A stretch of DNA of 64,000 nucleotides. Source: Myroides oncorhynchi (lineage in GTDB: Bacteria > Bacteroidota > Bacteroidia > Flavobacteriales > Flavobacteriaceae). The position numbers were made by a program, and so were the translations under genes. Each line of letters starts with the position of its first letter. The first letter of the stretch is position 1. The DNA lies in contig NZ_JAJJMP010000001.1 in NCBI RefSeq assembly GCF_020905415.1, forward strand, positions 2,925,501 to 2,989,500, written 5' to 3'. Under the pieces are notes generated by a model. That model was not told the origin of the DNA. It ran no database searches and worked only from the letters and a program-made list of their open reading frames with translations. This document shows, one piece after another, positions 1 through 9,310 of the stretch.

Positions 1-1
1 T

Positions 2-229
2 TTTGATGGAGAAAGAAATTGGACATTTTCATTTGGACCAATTAAATATCAGGACTTGCATTTGTATTTAAAGGGGAGTCCGCTAAGACAATTATTAGAT
101 GTTATATATGATTACTGCCTACCTGTTACTGTTACAGTAAATCAGGAGTTTATAACACATAGAAACGAAAATTCATTTAAGATAGAGAATAACAACAATA
201 GTTTATTGGGATATTCAACCTATCTATGA
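2..229 (+). CDS. tssG: TssG, T6SS baseplate protein (3' end only)
   Basis: The window opens inside this reading frame; 75 residues and the stop are visible. The tail ends in LLGYSTYL, which matches the conserved end of TssG proteins (usually LGxxTxL). TssG is a wedge component of the T6SS baseplate in the cytoplasm, working with TssE, TssF and TssK. Its stop codon overlaps the next start by 4 bases (ATGA), as expected for tightly coupled baseplate genes. The identification rests on the tail motif and the position before tssN and tssK; the N-terminal part lies outside the window. Confidence 0.75.
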   Translation, partial: FDGERNWTFSFGPIKYQDLHLYLKGSPLRQLLDVIYDYCLPVTVTVNQEFITHRNENSFKIENNNNSLLGYSTYL

Positions 230-1134
230 TTAAAAAAGAAATAGTTATGGATATAGAATTAGTAAAAGCCTTTTTTTTAAAGCATTTGCTTTTACCCACT
301 ATAATAATAGTGCTTGTTTTAATAGTAGTATTTCTTAAAAAGAAATTATCATTTATAAAACCTAAAGTTGTAATACTCTACACCCTTATTAGTGGGCTTG
401 TATTGGCTCTACCTGGTTTTTTAGGATTCTCAGGCAATAGCTTTAATCCCTATTGGTATATAATGGCAAGTATTATCTATTTTTTATTGGGTATTTTTAA
501 TGTAAACCAACTTTTAAAAAGATTTCAAAATAAGGATGCAGCTAAATGGCTAGTGATCACTTTTGAGGTAGTAATAACTCTTATTTGTATGTTATTTGGA
601 GCGTGGTTATTTGCGTATATTTTTGATTGGTTAAGTCCATTTAAAGGATATGCTTTTATCTCGGCAACAAGCATAATAGTCTATATTATTCCTCTTCTTT
701 TTTATTATACCTATGTTGAGTTTTTAAATATTCCTTTTAGTATTTATAAAACATGGACCTATGAAAAAAACAAACAGTCAGTTGATTTTGAAGGAATTGA
801 CTTTAATAAGTTAATGGTTATCAATATAGAACTTACAAAGAATATTACCGATGGAAATAGGTTTAGAATTAAAGCAAAAACCCTTTCCTCAGGTGTAAGT
901 TTTGGAGATTGGTTTCACAAGGTTTTAGACGATTATAATTATAAGAATGGTACTTCTATGATTGAGCTATACAATTTAAACAGGGAATCTTATTCATGGG
1001 TATTTTATGTAAAAAAATCCATATTTCATTTTAGAAGGTACATCGATTTTGACCTTGATATCACTGAAAATAATATAAAAGAAAATGATGTAATTGTTTG
1101 TAAAAGAGTTGCTGAATTCAAACAAGAAATATAA
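226..1134 (+). CDS. tssN: TssN, Bacteroidota-specific T6SS membrane protein
   Basis: A 302-residue protein with about five hydrophobic segments in its first 180 residues (around 14-36, 48-70, 76-96, 108-132 and 140-165), followed by a soluble, charged C-terminal domain of about 120 residues. This fits TssN, which belongs to the subtype-iii T6SS of Bacteroidota and is thought to take part in the membrane complex that replaces TssJLM. It overlaps the tssG stop by 4 bases and is followed by tssK after 8 bases. An alternative start is Met8 (position 247), which follows an A/G-rich stretch and may be the better initiation site. The call relies on topology plus synteny. Confidence 0.75.
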   Translation: MIKKEIVMDIELVKAFFLKHLLLPTIIIVLVLIVVFLKKKLSFIKPKVVILYTLISGLVLALPGFLGFSGNSFNPYWYIMASIIYFLLGIFNVNQLLKRFQNKDAAKWLVITFEVVITLICMLFGAWLFAYIFDWLSPFKGYAFISATSIIVYIIPLLFYYTYVEFLNIPFSIYKTWTYEKNKQSVDFEGIDFNKLMVINIELTKNITDGNRFRIKAKTLSSGVSFGDWFHKVLDDYNYKNGTSMIELYNLNRESYSWVFYVKKSIFHFRRYIDFDLDITENNIKENDVIVCKRVAEFKQEI

Positions 1135-1142
1135 TAATTGCT

Positions 1143-2294
1143 ATGATAAATCCAATAAAACATAATGCTGTCAACTGGGTTGATGGTATGAAGATTTCGC
1201 AGAGACACTTTGATGCACACACCAATTTTACTCTTGATAGTTTAAGAGATGTGAGTTCTTTGTATATCAATAATTTCAATTACGGATTACTACCTATTTC
1301 TGATAAGGGACAGGATAAAGGAATTTTCGAGGTTTTTAATACCCTAACAGGAGATGTTCAACTTGTGATCAAGCAGTGTAGTGCTGTAACTCCAGCTGGT
1401 TTTAGAATTGAACTTTCGAATTTTTCAACTAATTTAAAGTCCTTAACACCGCAGGCATCTGATGAGTTACAAGAACAAAAGGAAGATTACTATTTAATTA
1501 TATCGGTTAATCCTTTTGATAAAATTCCTCATGGAGATGTTGATTTAGAAGAGACTCCACCTAGGCATCCATATACAAAACCAAGTTATCACATTGAGCT
1601 AATGCCTGTGTCTTCTTTTGATTCTGGCGCTGCCACTAGTGGTGGAAATTATATTATAATAGGTAAGGCAACTGTTCAGGGAAGTAGCATTCAAGCAGAC
1701 ACAAGCTTTATTCCTCCTTGTACAAGTGTACTGAGTCATCCACTGCTTTTAAATTATTACAACACTGTGGCTAAGACAATGGCAACACTTCAACAGTATG
1801 CTATTAAAATTATTCAAAAAAATATAAATACTAGTCAAAACACAAAGCTTGCATTTAATGTAAAACTACTTTGTCAGGCGATGGTTAATCATATAGGTAA
1901 TATTTATTTCCAGTTTAGAAATGTAGTGCCTCATATGGCTCCGATATACCTTATAGAATGCTTTTCTCAATTGGCAATTCATCTTTACAATACAACTCAA
2001 TCTATTTCATCATTAGAATTAGAAGAGATGTTAAATTATGTAAGTGAATGGAGTGAGGTGGCTCCACATACTTTTTTAAATCAGTTATCTGCCGTAGCAG
2101 AGATTAATTATCAACATACTGATTGTGGAGCGCACTTAAAAGAAGTACAACTTCTTTTGGTTAGTCTAGAGAAGATATTTTTAAAATTAAGTGAACTTGA
2201 TTATATCGGTCAACGCAAAGAAAATATCATTGTTAATGAACTTGATGTAACTCCAGTGGCTAAAACTAATCGCGGTTGGAGTGTACTGGATTAA
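1143..2294 (+). CDS. tssK: TssK, T6SS baseplate-membrane complex linker
   Basis: A 383-residue protein. Near the N terminus it carries VNWVDGMKISQRHFDAH, the typical TssK opening (W-x-x-G-M-x-x-x-x-x-H-F). TssK forms trimers that bind the TssF/TssG wedges and connect the baseplate to the inner-membrane complex in the cytoplasm. The length is slightly below that of proteobacterial TssK (about 440) but usual for Bacteroidota. It lies between tssN and tssB with short gaps of 8 and 12 bases, so the genes are very probably co-transcribed. Confidence 0.9.
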   Translation: MINPIKHNAVNWVDGMKISQRHFDAHTNFTLDSLRDVSSLYINNFNYGLLPISDKGQDKGIFEVFNTLTGDVQLVIKQCSAVTPAGFRIELSNFSTNLKSLTPQASDELQEQKEDYYLIISVNPFDKIPHGDVDLEETPPRHPYTKPSYHIELMPVSSFDSGAATSGGNYIIIGKATVQGSSIQADTSFIPPCTSVLSHPLLLNYYNTVAKTMATLQQYAIKIIQKNINTSQNTKLAFNVKLLCQAMVNHIGNIYFQFRNVVPHMAPIYLIECFSQLAIHLYNTTQSISSLELEEMLNYVSEWSEVAPHTFLNQLSAVAEINYQHTDCGAHLKEVQLLLVSLEKIFLKLSELDYIGQRKENIIVNELDVTPVAKTNRGWSVLD

Positions 2295-2306
2295 AAATAA
2301 AAGAGC

Positions 2307-2966
2307 ATGAGTTTTTATGATAAGTTAAAAAAGGCAGTTAAGTCTATTAGTCAGCCGGTGAGTTCAGTGATTGTCTCCAGAAATAATGCTTGGAATGAAT
2401 TAAAACTCAAGACAACAAGAAATAAACAAGCAGATGTATCTGTTGATAAAATAAATAAAAAGGTTTCAGAAATAAAAATAGAAGAAAATAATATTAATCA
2501 TTTAAATAAAAAGAAGAAAATGGCAGTGTTTAATTATGGTGTTGGCGGTAACGAAGTTAAAGTAGACGCTAACGAGGCAATCCAAGAGATTCAAGGAAAC
2601 AAAAGTTTATTAGTGGCACAATTAACCACTGATGAGGCAATTAGCCCTGAGATTGTGATGGGATTAAAAACGGTAGAAGATGTGTTTAACTATTACTCAC
2701 CAAGTATAGAAGTTGAGCATGAGACTCATGATGGTCAAACTGTAAAAGAAGAGTTTGCTTTTAAAAACTTAGGTGATTTTACTCCTAAAAATATGGTTGA
2801 AAACTCAGAATTTTTAAAAGGATTAAAGCTTGACGAGGAGCAGTACAATAAAATTGTTAGACAACTTAGAGTAAATAAAGTTCTTCGTAAAATGTTTGAA
2901 GATAATCAGGCTAAACAAGAGTTTGCAGATACTTTAAGAGCTATTGCAAAAGAATTAGAAAAATAA
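2307..2966 (+). CDS. tssB: TssB, T6SS contractile sheath small subunit, with N-terminal extension
   Basis: Residues 72-219 form a normal-sized TssB (148 residues) beginning MAVFNYGVGGNEVKVD; the PEIVMGLKTVEDVF and LRVNKVLRKMFED segments are typical. TssB pairs with TssC to build the contractile sheath. The open frame starts 71 codons earlier, directly behind tssK, and encodes a lysine-rich, partly amphipathic leader (MSFYDKLKKAVKSI at the start) that TssB proteins normally lack. The ATG at 2520 follows an AAAAAGAAGAAA stretch that may serve as a ribosome site, so the standard subunit may start there. Whether the long form is made cannot be decided from the sequence. It is followed by tssC after 16 bases. 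Confidence 0.88.
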   Translation: MSFYDKLKKAVKSISQPVSSVIVSRNNAWNELKLKTTRNKQADVSVDKINKKVSEIKIEENNINHLNKKKKMAVFNYGVGGNEVKVDANEAIQEIQGNKSLLVAQLTTDEAISPEIVMGLKTVEDVFNYYSPSIEVEHETHDGQTVKEEFAFKNLGDFTPKNMVENSEFLKGLKLDEEQYNKIVRQLRVNKVLRKMFEDNQAKQEFADTLRAIAKELEK

Positions 2967-2982
2967 TATAAAAAACTGAATA

Positions 2983-4335
2983 ATGGCAAAGTTAAATCAA
3001 GATACACAGGCTACACAAGAGCAACAAAAGGTAGCAGGTAAACAACAAAAAAGTGTTGCTTTAGAAAAATTAGGAGGATTTGGATTTGTTGAGGCAGTTG
3101 TTGATGGAATGGCAAATATGAATCCTGATAGAAAAGCTCGTAAACAAATCTTCTTAACAGATTCAAGCAAGAAAGATGAACGTACCGATTTGCTTAAAAA
3201 CATTAATCTTTGGTTAGAGCTTTTAGAGTCTTCTAAATCAGCAGATCAGCTGATTGATGTATGTAAACAAAAATCTGTTCAAGCTGTTAGTAGTTTAAAA
3301 AGTAATTTAAAAAACTCTTTAGATCAGTCTCGTGAGTTAGAAGTTTCTTATCGTACAATGGCTCAGTTCTATAAAAATACAGAACTAGACAAGGTTGATA
3401 ATGTTCATGTTATCAATGCTACTATGGAACAGATCACAGATTTAGATAATCCAATATTTATAGATCATATCGCAGAGGAATTTAAACTTTACTATGACCG
3501 TTTAGATTTAAGAGATAACTATTCATTGTTGTCTATTCCAGGATATATGGGATCTAATAAAGTAGTTGATAAATGGGCCAAAATATGTAATGAGAATAAG
3601 GTTATGCTTGTAACGGATTTTGCCAATTTAGATAAACCAGATGATGTTGTTGATTTATTCCATTCAGCAAACTTAACAGGAGGAGAGGTGCACAAGAGTA
3701 ATGTTATTATGACATGTAACTGGTTAGTTGGTCGTGGTAAAGCAGAAGAGGTAGGAGAGGAAGAAGATGTATTTATTGCCCCTTCTACTTCTTTAACTGG
3801 AAAGATTCACAAGACATTGATGTCTCAAGTGGCTGCAGGAAAAAAACACGGAGGAATTAACGAGGTTGATGCCGTTAAATTTGAGCTTAAAAAGAGTGAG
3901 ATTTCTCAACTTGAGAAAATGGGACTTGTACCAATGGTAAATGAGTATGGTAAAATCATGGCATTCTCGGCTAAGACTTTATTTAGTGGAGATAACATTG
4001 GTCTTCAAACGTATTCTGTTGTTCGTGTGTTTGATTATGTAACTAAAGTATTGTTAGACTTCTTAAACAGAAGAGCTTTTGAGAATTGGAATGCTAAAAA
4101 TGAAGATGATTTAAGAAGACAAATCGTTATGTTTTTAGATGGTATCAAAGGAGCAGATAAATTAATTGAGAAATTCAAAATTGTTCGTTTTGAACAAGAT
4201 AGAAATCAAAAAGATCGCGTTTGGCTTGATATTCGTTTAACTCCATATTTCCCAGCTAAGAGTTTTGTTATAAAACTAGATGGACACAAAGGAGATGATG
4301 GAAATGATTGGGAAGCTGAATACGTACAAGAATAA
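2983..4335 (+). CDS. tssC: TssC, T6SS contractile sheath large subunit
   Basis: A 450-residue protein in the usual size range for the large sheath subunit. Typical features are the N-terminal LGGFGFVEAVVDGMANMNPDRKA segment and the C-terminal RQIVMFLDGIKGADK and DIRLTPYFPAKSFVIKL segments. With TssB it forms the tube-like sheath whose contraction drives the Hcp/VgrG needle out of the cell. It starts 16 bases after tssB and is followed by a strong hairpin terminator, so the tssG-N-K-B-C run probably ends here. Confidence 0.93.
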   Translation: MAKLNQDTQATQEQQKVAGKQQKSVALEKLGGFGFVEAVVDGMANMNPDRKARKQIFLTDSSKKDERTDLLKNINLWLELLESSKSADQLIDVCKQKSVQAVSSLKSNLKNSLDQSRELEVSYRTMAQFYKNTELDKVDNVHVINATMEQITDLDNPIFIDHIAEEFKLYYDRLDLRDNYSLLSIPGYMGSNKVVDKWAKICNENKVMLVTDFANLDKPDDVVDLFHSANLTGGEVHKSNVIMTCNWLVGRGKAEEVGEEEDVFIAPSTSLTGKIHKTLMSQVAAGKKHGGINEVDAVKFELKKSEISQLEKMGLVPMVNEYGKIMAFSAKTLFSGDNIGLQTYSVVRVFDYVTKVLLDFLNRRAFENWNAKNEDDLRRQIVMFLDGIKGADKLIEKFKIVRFEQDRNQKDRVWLDIRLTPYFPAKSFVIKLDGHKGDDGNDWEAEYVQE

Positions 4336-4339
4336 TTAA

Positions 4340-4388
4340 GGTAGATAACCAGTGGTTTTTATTAAAAAACTACTGGTTTACCTTTTAA
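4340..4388 (+). terminator. Rho-independent terminator after tssC
   Basis: Long hairpin with arms GGTA..ATAACCAGT-GTTTTT and AAAAAC-ACTGGTT-TACC around an ATT loop, followed by TTTT. The stem is about 17 base pairs with one or two mismatches. It separates the sheath genes from the lipoprotein and hcp genes. Confidence 0.75.
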
Positions 4389-4451
4389 AAAAGATATGGT
4401 TTTAAAGAGTCTTAATATTATTGTTTAACAACAAAGTTAATATTTGTTTTT

Positions 4452-4964
4452 ATGATTAGTCTAAATATTGGCTTTAAAGAATTACTTGTGGTTTTAATAG
4501 TTATTGGCAGTTTCACTAGTTGTAAAAAAACTGATCCTATAAATGAGGATAGTTCCTCTAAATACTATAAGGTTAATTTATTTCCAGAGCAAACAAAACA
4601 GGAGTCTAGTTCGCAAATTTCCTTAGAAAAAGCTATTGAACTTAGCGATAAAGTAGTTGTTTCAAATAAAATTGTATTGGTTGATATATCTTCTAAAGAT
4701 AGATCAGTGAAAGAGTTTTATTTATACAAGGTTTATAATGCAAAGACAATTAAAGGGAACAAGGATTATAATGCAAAACAAAAATCAAAGGACACAACAA
4801 CCACAAGTTTTTACTTCTACAGTGATAAACTCTTAAGTTTTAATCAAGCAAGTAAAGATTCTGTATATGTTTTTTTAAAATCAAATAAGGATAAAAAGAT
4901 TATAACAAGAAACCACAAAATAGATTACAAATGGCTATTAGAAAGCGGGATTATACCTTTATAG
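4452..4964 (+). CDS. T6SS-locus lipoprotein of unknown function
   Basis: A 170-residue protein with an N-terminal hydrophobic segment (about 10-22) ending in a lipobox-like GSFTSC, Cys24 being the likely lipidated residue. The mature part is lysine- and serine-rich without a domain I recognise. It lies alone between the tssC terminator and the hcp promoter, so a T6SS role (for example envelope anchoring, as TssJ does in Proteobacteria) is only a positional inference. It is not TssJ by sequence as far as I can tell. Confidence 0.6.
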   Translation: MISLNIGFKELLVVLIVIGSFTSCKKTDPINEDSSSKYYKVNLFPEQTKQESSSQISLEKAIELSDKVVVSNKIVLVDISSKDRSVKEFYLYKVYNAKTIKGNKDYNAKQKSKDTTTTSFYFYSDKLLSFNQASKDSVYVFLKSNKDKKIITRNHKIDYKWLLESGIIPL

Positions 4965-5049
4965 TATATTTTAACATTTCCTTTACGGTAGAATCCCCCT
5001 ATTTTTTCAAAAAGTTATCAAAAAGTTTTTCTTTAGACAATTTTGTTTC

Positions 5050-5057
5050 TAGGTTTG
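5050..5057 (+). promoter_or_regulatory. Bacteroidota -7 promoter box upstream of hcp
   Basis: TAGGTTTG matches the Bacteroidota -7 consensus TAnnTTTG and ends 30 bases before the hcp start. A clean -33 TTG element is not visible. A separate strong promoter for hcp fits its abundance as the secreted tube protein. Confidence 0.5.
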
Positions 5058-5087
5058 AAGTAAATAATAATTAAATAAAATTAAGTT

Positions 5088-5495
5088 ATGGCACAGAACA
5101 ATTCAAGAGCAGTGTTAAAATTCAATGGCGGAGAAGCGCAAAAAGTGTTAAATCTTAAATACGGAGTATCTCGTACAGTAGACGTATCAGGTCGTGTAGC
5201 ATCAGACCCATCTAATGCGCTTATTACAATTACTGTAGAGGCTACAGATAAGTCAGATATCTTAGAGAGCTTACTAAATGGAAAGTACAAACCAACAACA
5301 GGTGAGGTTACATTTAACAAATCACATGAAGAGGGTACTTTAATTACTTTAAAGTGGTCAAATGGATATGTGATTCAACATCATGTAGATTTCGATGCAA
5401 TTAACTCAAACAGTATGTATGTTACTTTTGTTATTAGTGCAGAGCAAATCGATTATGGAAACTCAGTTTACCAAGGAACTTGGCCAGGAGCATAA
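5088..5495 (+). CDS. tssD: TssD (Hcp), T6SS inner tube protein
   Basis: A 135-residue protein of the Bacteroidota Hcp family. It has the MAQNNSRAVLKFNGGEAQKV start, alternating beta-strand pattern, and a tail ending VTFVISAEQIDYGNS. Hexameric rings of Hcp stack into the tube that is expelled through the sheath and can carry effectors. It has its own likely promoter and terminator-like hairpin, so it appears to be a single-gene unit that can be expressed at high level. Confidence 0.9.
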   Translation: MAQNNSRAVLKFNGGEAQKVLNLKYGVSRTVDVSGRVASDPSNALITITVEATDKSDILESLLNGKYKPTTGEVTFNKSHEEGTLITLKWSNGYVIQHHVDFDAINSNSMYVTFVISAEQIDYGNSVYQGTWPGA

Positions 5496-5507
5496 TTAAG
5501 GTAAACT

Positions 5508-5528
5508 AGAGTTTTAGACTCTGTTTTT
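5508..5528 (+). terminator. Weak terminator-like hairpin after hcp
   Basis: AGAGT-TTTAG-ACTCT followed by G and TTTTT, 12 bases after the hcp stop. The stem is short, so some read-through into vgrG is likely. Confidence 0.4.
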
Positions 5529-5717
5529 ATATAACCCAGATTAAGTATTAATCTAATTCTACAAGACAGTTCTATTAAGGTATACTTACTTTATAAAATC
5601 GCTTTGTTTATTGGCCTTAATACTTTCTCTGGGTTTATTTTTAACTAGTATCTCTACTGGCTAAAGGTAAGACCTTAACTATTTATTATTTAATTACAAG
5701 AAAAAGAAAATATTGCT

Positions 5718-7946
5718 ATGAAAGAGAATTTTAAAGGTGTCCCTGGCCAAAGTAGAGGAATCATTGGTGATCAATCACAAGAATCTCTAGGTGAAAAAAC
5801 GACACAAGACCTAGAAAATATAGTAGAGAATCAGGCTTTAAGTCACGCTCAAAATTTAGTGGCAGGTATGGAAAAACGCGCTGCCGAGCAAATGGCCAAA
5901 GCAAAAGAAATGGCCAGTTATGCCACAGAGGCTTACAAGACCACAAACGATTTGGCTAATAAGGCAGTGGCATATAAGGATCAAGGTAATCAAATAAGAA
6001 ATACTTTAGCTCCGGGGAAAGAGAATTTAAGTCAAAATAGCACAATATCCACAGACACAGCAGAGGTAAGTAATGCTCAAGCTATTTCTGATCACACCAT
6101 CTTTGGGGTTAATCATTTAGTTGATCTAAAGATTGTAGTTGAGGGAACTGAGCTTAAAAACTTTAGAAATTTTCAGTTAAATCAAACACTAAAAGGACAT
6201 CATGAATTTGTACTTTCTTTGAGTCATGATGCCCTAGGAGAACAGGAAACCTACCAAATGGAGAAAGTTCAAGAACTTTTAGGTAAGCGAATCTTAGTGA
6301 TGATTAACTTTAAAAACATAAAGGAAAAACCAGAGCGAGATTTTGTTGGAGTAATTACAGAGGTTAGTTTCGAACAAGCTCATGGAAGCAGAGGATATAT
6401 TACTTTAAGAGGATTTAGTCCAACTATCCTTTTGGATGCTGCTCCACATATTCAAAGTTTTGGAGGCAGTAGTCCTGTTCCATTAAATACTGTGGTTAAT
6501 CAAATTTTAGAGCAAGGTTATACTCAAGGAGGTAAATATAATTTTGTTATAAAGTCTTCTAAAAATTACAACCTTTCTTATACCTGTCAGTATAACGAGA
6601 CACATTATAATTTTTTGGCTCGTATGGCCGAGGCCTATGCAGAGCAGTTTTATTACGATGGACAAACTCTATATTTTGGAGATTTACCCGACCCAGAAGA
6701 ACCAATACAATTAGTCTATGGAAGAGATGTAGAGAATATACAAGTTCGCATGATGGCTCAACATGTCAATAGACAACTCTACGGATACAATAGTTTAAAC
6801 AATGAAAAACTAAGTGCCGCTGGAGATACTAAACTTCAACCCAAAGGAACTTTAGCGAAGGCTGCCTACCAAAAATCTGAAAGTATTTTCACGGCACCTT
6901 CTCTTCAACAAGCCTCTTTAAAGGCTTCAACTAATCAAGATGTTACTCAAGCTCAAAAAGGAGTAATAGGAAGCATCGGTATGAATGTATTTGTAAGCTC
7001 TGGTATGACAACAGTACCATTTCTATACCCAGGATGTATTGTTGAGCTTAGCATGGTTAATTCAGAGGATAAGCAAAGTAATTTTTTTACAAAGCTTATG
7101 ATAACCAGCGTAATTCATGGGGTGGATACCCTAGGTAATTATAAAGGGCATTTTGAGGCCGTGGATGCAGAGACTGGATTTATACCTCGTATAGGTTATA
7201 AAAATCCTCTTGTGGAGCAACAAATAGCCACAGTGGTTAACAATACAGATCCTCAAAATAAGGGACGTGTACAGGTTAGATTTGATTGGCAAAACTCAAA
7301 TTTAAACTCAGAGTTTATCCGTGTTATGACTCCCGATGCAGGAAGTAGTGACAAGGTTGGCTCTAACAGAGGGTTTATGGCCATCCCAGAGGTAGGGGAT
7401 CAAGTTATGGTTGGGTTTACAGCTAATCATCCAGATAGACCCTATGTAATGGGAGGGCTCTTTCATGGACAAACCGGAGCTGGAGGAGGATCTGGAAATA
7501 ATATAAAAAGTTTAAGTAGTAAAAGTGGACACATTGTGGAGTTAAATGATGGCGGAGGAATTACAATAAGAGACAAGGATCAAAACTCTGTTTTTTTAAG
7601 TGGTGATGGACATATCAATGTAGATAGTAAGGAAACCATTACATTAACCTGTGGAAAGAGTATGATAAGTATGGATAAGGAAGGAAATATACTAGTTAAA
7701 GGAAAAAGTGTAACTACAATAGGTAGCGCGGATGCTAATATGGTCTCTGGAGCTATGGAAGGGGAAGGTGAGTCTGCTTCTTTAAATGGATCGGGTATTA
7801 GCGTTACACCAGACGCTGTAGGAATCGATGCAAAAGATATGGTTGGAGTATCTGGTAAAAATGGAATTGGTTTAGAATCTGCAGAAATAGTTTCTGTATC
7901 AAGTGGAGAAACTCATCTACAAGGTAGTAAAATAAATATTAATTAG
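5718..7946 (+). CDS. vgrG: TssI (VgrG), T6SS spike protein with helical N-terminal extension
   Basis: A 742-residue VgrG. The gp27-like part starts near residue 130 (VNHLVDLKIVVEG); the gp5-like OB fold lies around 500-585 (NKGRVQVRFDW, GDQVMVGF, YVMGGLFHG); the C-terminal needle is rich in short beta repeats (DGHINVDSKETITLTCG, DKEGNILVKG). VgrG trimers form the puncturing tip on the Hcp tube and carry PAAR proteins and effectors. The first ~128 residues are unusual: mostly helical and rich in Ala, Glu and Lys (about 30-100), then a polar linker. The next gene begins 3 bases after the stop, so the spike and the following loading or effector genes are coupled. Confidence 0.92.
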   Translation: MKENFKGVPGQSRGIIGDQSQESLGEKTTQDLENIVENQALSHAQNLVAGMEKRAAEQMAKAKEMASYATEAYKTTNDLANKAVAYKDQGNQIRNTLAPGKENLSQNSTISTDTAEVSNAQAISDHTIFGVNHLVDLKIVVEGTELKNFRNFQLNQTLKGHHEFVLSLSHDALGEQETYQMEKVQELLGKRILVMINFKNIKEKPERDFVGVITEVSFEQAHGSRGYITLRGFSPTILLDAAPHIQSFGGSSPVPLNTVVNQILEQGYTQGGKYNFVIKSSKNYNLSYTCQYNETHYNFLARMAEAYAEQFYYDGQTLYFGDLPDPEEPIQLVYGRDVENIQVRMMAQHVNRQLYGYNSLNNEKLSAAGDTKLQPKGTLAKAAYQKSESIFTAPSLQQASLKASTNQDVTQAQKGVIGSIGMNVFVSSGMTTVPFLYPGCIVELSMVNSEDKQSNFFTKLMITSVIHGVDTLGNYKGHFEAVDAETGFIPRIGYKNPLVEQQIATVVNNTDPQNKGRVQVRFDWQNSNLNSEFIRVMTPDAGSSDKVGSNRGFMAIPEVGDQVMVGFTANHPDRPYVMGGLFHGQTGAGGGSGNNIKSLSSKSGHIVELNDGGGITIRDKDQNSVFLSGDGHINVDSKETITLTCGKSMISMDKEGNILVKGKSVTTIGSADANMVSGAMEGEGESASLNGSGISVTPDAVGIDAKDMVGVSGKNGIGLESAEIVSVSSGETHLQGSKININ

Positions 7947-7949
7947 AGA

Positions 7950-9308
7950 ATGGAAGACAATGCTATTATGCAACGGGTATACATGCTTGGTGAGGCTTGG
8001 CAAAGTGAAATAGACCGTTATCCAGACAAACGTATCCTCTCATGGGTGGCAACTACTTTAGTTGAGTTTAGAACTATTAAAGGTTTTACACTGTTTCAGA
8101 CCTCACTGGAAAAGACTTTTATAGATAAGGTAATACTGTATGAACAGCCCTTTGATACAGATGATTTTAAAAACTATAGTTATACCATCTTAGAACAATT
8201 AAAACAGTATGTACAGGTATGGAATAACACACCAGAGCTTATAGAGCAGACACAAGGGCTTATTAAGTGGGATTATCAGATAAATAATATTCAGGATTAT
8301 AAACTATCTGATTTTATAAATGCTCTAGAATCTTTTAGTAATATATTAAATACAGATGGGCAGAGATTAATCTTAGCGATTTACCCTCAGAATATCAGTA
8401 ACTATAAAGCAATGGCCCAGGGAATAGAAGAGTTGTTAAAGCTTGCAATACCAGATAATCTTCGATTTATGCTCTATGACAACTATGAGCTGATGATGTT
8501 TAAATCACTAGAGAAAAATTATCCTAAAGTATTTGGGTACTTAGAGGTAGATTTAGACATGGCCGGAGCAATGGATGATATCTTAGAACAAGCAAAATCA
8601 AACGCAACAGAACAGGCCGCTAAGGATAGTATTTCTTTTCAACAGTCATTACTTAATTTAAATCAAGCTATCAGTATAGCAGATGAGTCTAGTATAAAGG
8701 TATATACTAGAGATTGTCTTGGCTATACGATTAAGTATAAGTGGTATCATTTACAGGCGATGGTCTACTACTTCTTACACACTTACTACAGCTCTGTAGA
8801 TAACAGTGTGTTAGCAGTAGATTATATTAACAAGGCGATAGAGATGGCAGATAGGGCGTGTGAATCTGGAGTAGAATCTGCAAATCAGCTAAAAGTACAA
8901 TACCGAATAGGTAAGGGAAACTATTATTTTGTACAAAAAAAATTTAAAGAAGCTACAGAAGTATATAAGCAGTGTATTGATATTATTGAGAAAGAGATTA
9001 AGCACTTTGACCCACTAGTACGCATTGGTATTTTACAAATGTTAGGCAATGCTTTAAAAAAGGCAGAAGGTAAAAAACAAGCAAGAGAAATATTCGAACA
9101 AGGGTGGGAGATTCTATGTAGTTATGATGATGAGTTTTTAAAAGACAATCTGATGGTAAAATACTATGCTAGAGACTTTATAGAGGTGATCAGTTCTGAG
9201 AAATACAATTTTTATCACAAGCAGTTTACTAGACTTTGGACGGATAAATGGGAAAGGGAATTAAAAGAACAGGCAAAGAGTAAGAATATTGAACTAGAAA
9301 TATTATAG
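7950..9308 (+). CDS. TPR-repeat protein, possible T6SS effector-loading factor
   Basis: A 452-residue soluble protein. Helical repeats resembling tetratricopeptide repeats are visible in the second half, about 260-400 (for example SVLAVDYINKAIEMADRA and FKEATEVYKQCIDIIEKE). No signal peptide. It starts 3 bases after vgrG and is followed 2 bases later by a small membrane protein and then by the Rhs effector. That position is typical for adaptors that load effectors onto VgrG, but I recognise no named adaptor family, so the role is inference. Confidence 0.6.
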   Translation: MEDNAIMQRVYMLGEAWQSEIDRYPDKRILSWVATTLVEFRTIKGFTLFQTSLEKTFIDKVILYEQPFDTDDFKNYSYTILEQLKQYVQVWNNTPELIEQTQGLIKWDYQINNIQDYKLSDFINALESFSNILNTDGQRLILAIYPQNISNYKAMAQGIEELLKLAIPDNLRFMLYDNYELMMFKSLEKNYPKVFGYLEVDLDMAGAMDDILEQAKSNATEQAAKDSISFQQSLLNLNQAISIADESSIKVYTRDCLGYTIKYKWYHLQAMVYYFLHTYYSSVDNSVLAVDYINKAIEMADRACESGVESANQLKVQYRIGKGNYYFVQKKFKEATEVYKQCIDIIEKEIKHFDPLVRIGILQMLGNALKKAEGKKQAREIFEQGWEILCSYDDEFLKDNLMVKYYARDFIEVISSEKYNFYHKQFTRLWTDKWERELKEQAKSKNIELEIL

Positions 9309-9310
9309 AA

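Noticed and set aside
1026..1220. Minus-strand frame across the tssN/tssK junction, and similar antisense frames inside tssC, vgrG, rhs, susC and the methylase
   Set aside because: All lie inside strongly supported genes on the other strand and show no protein family features.
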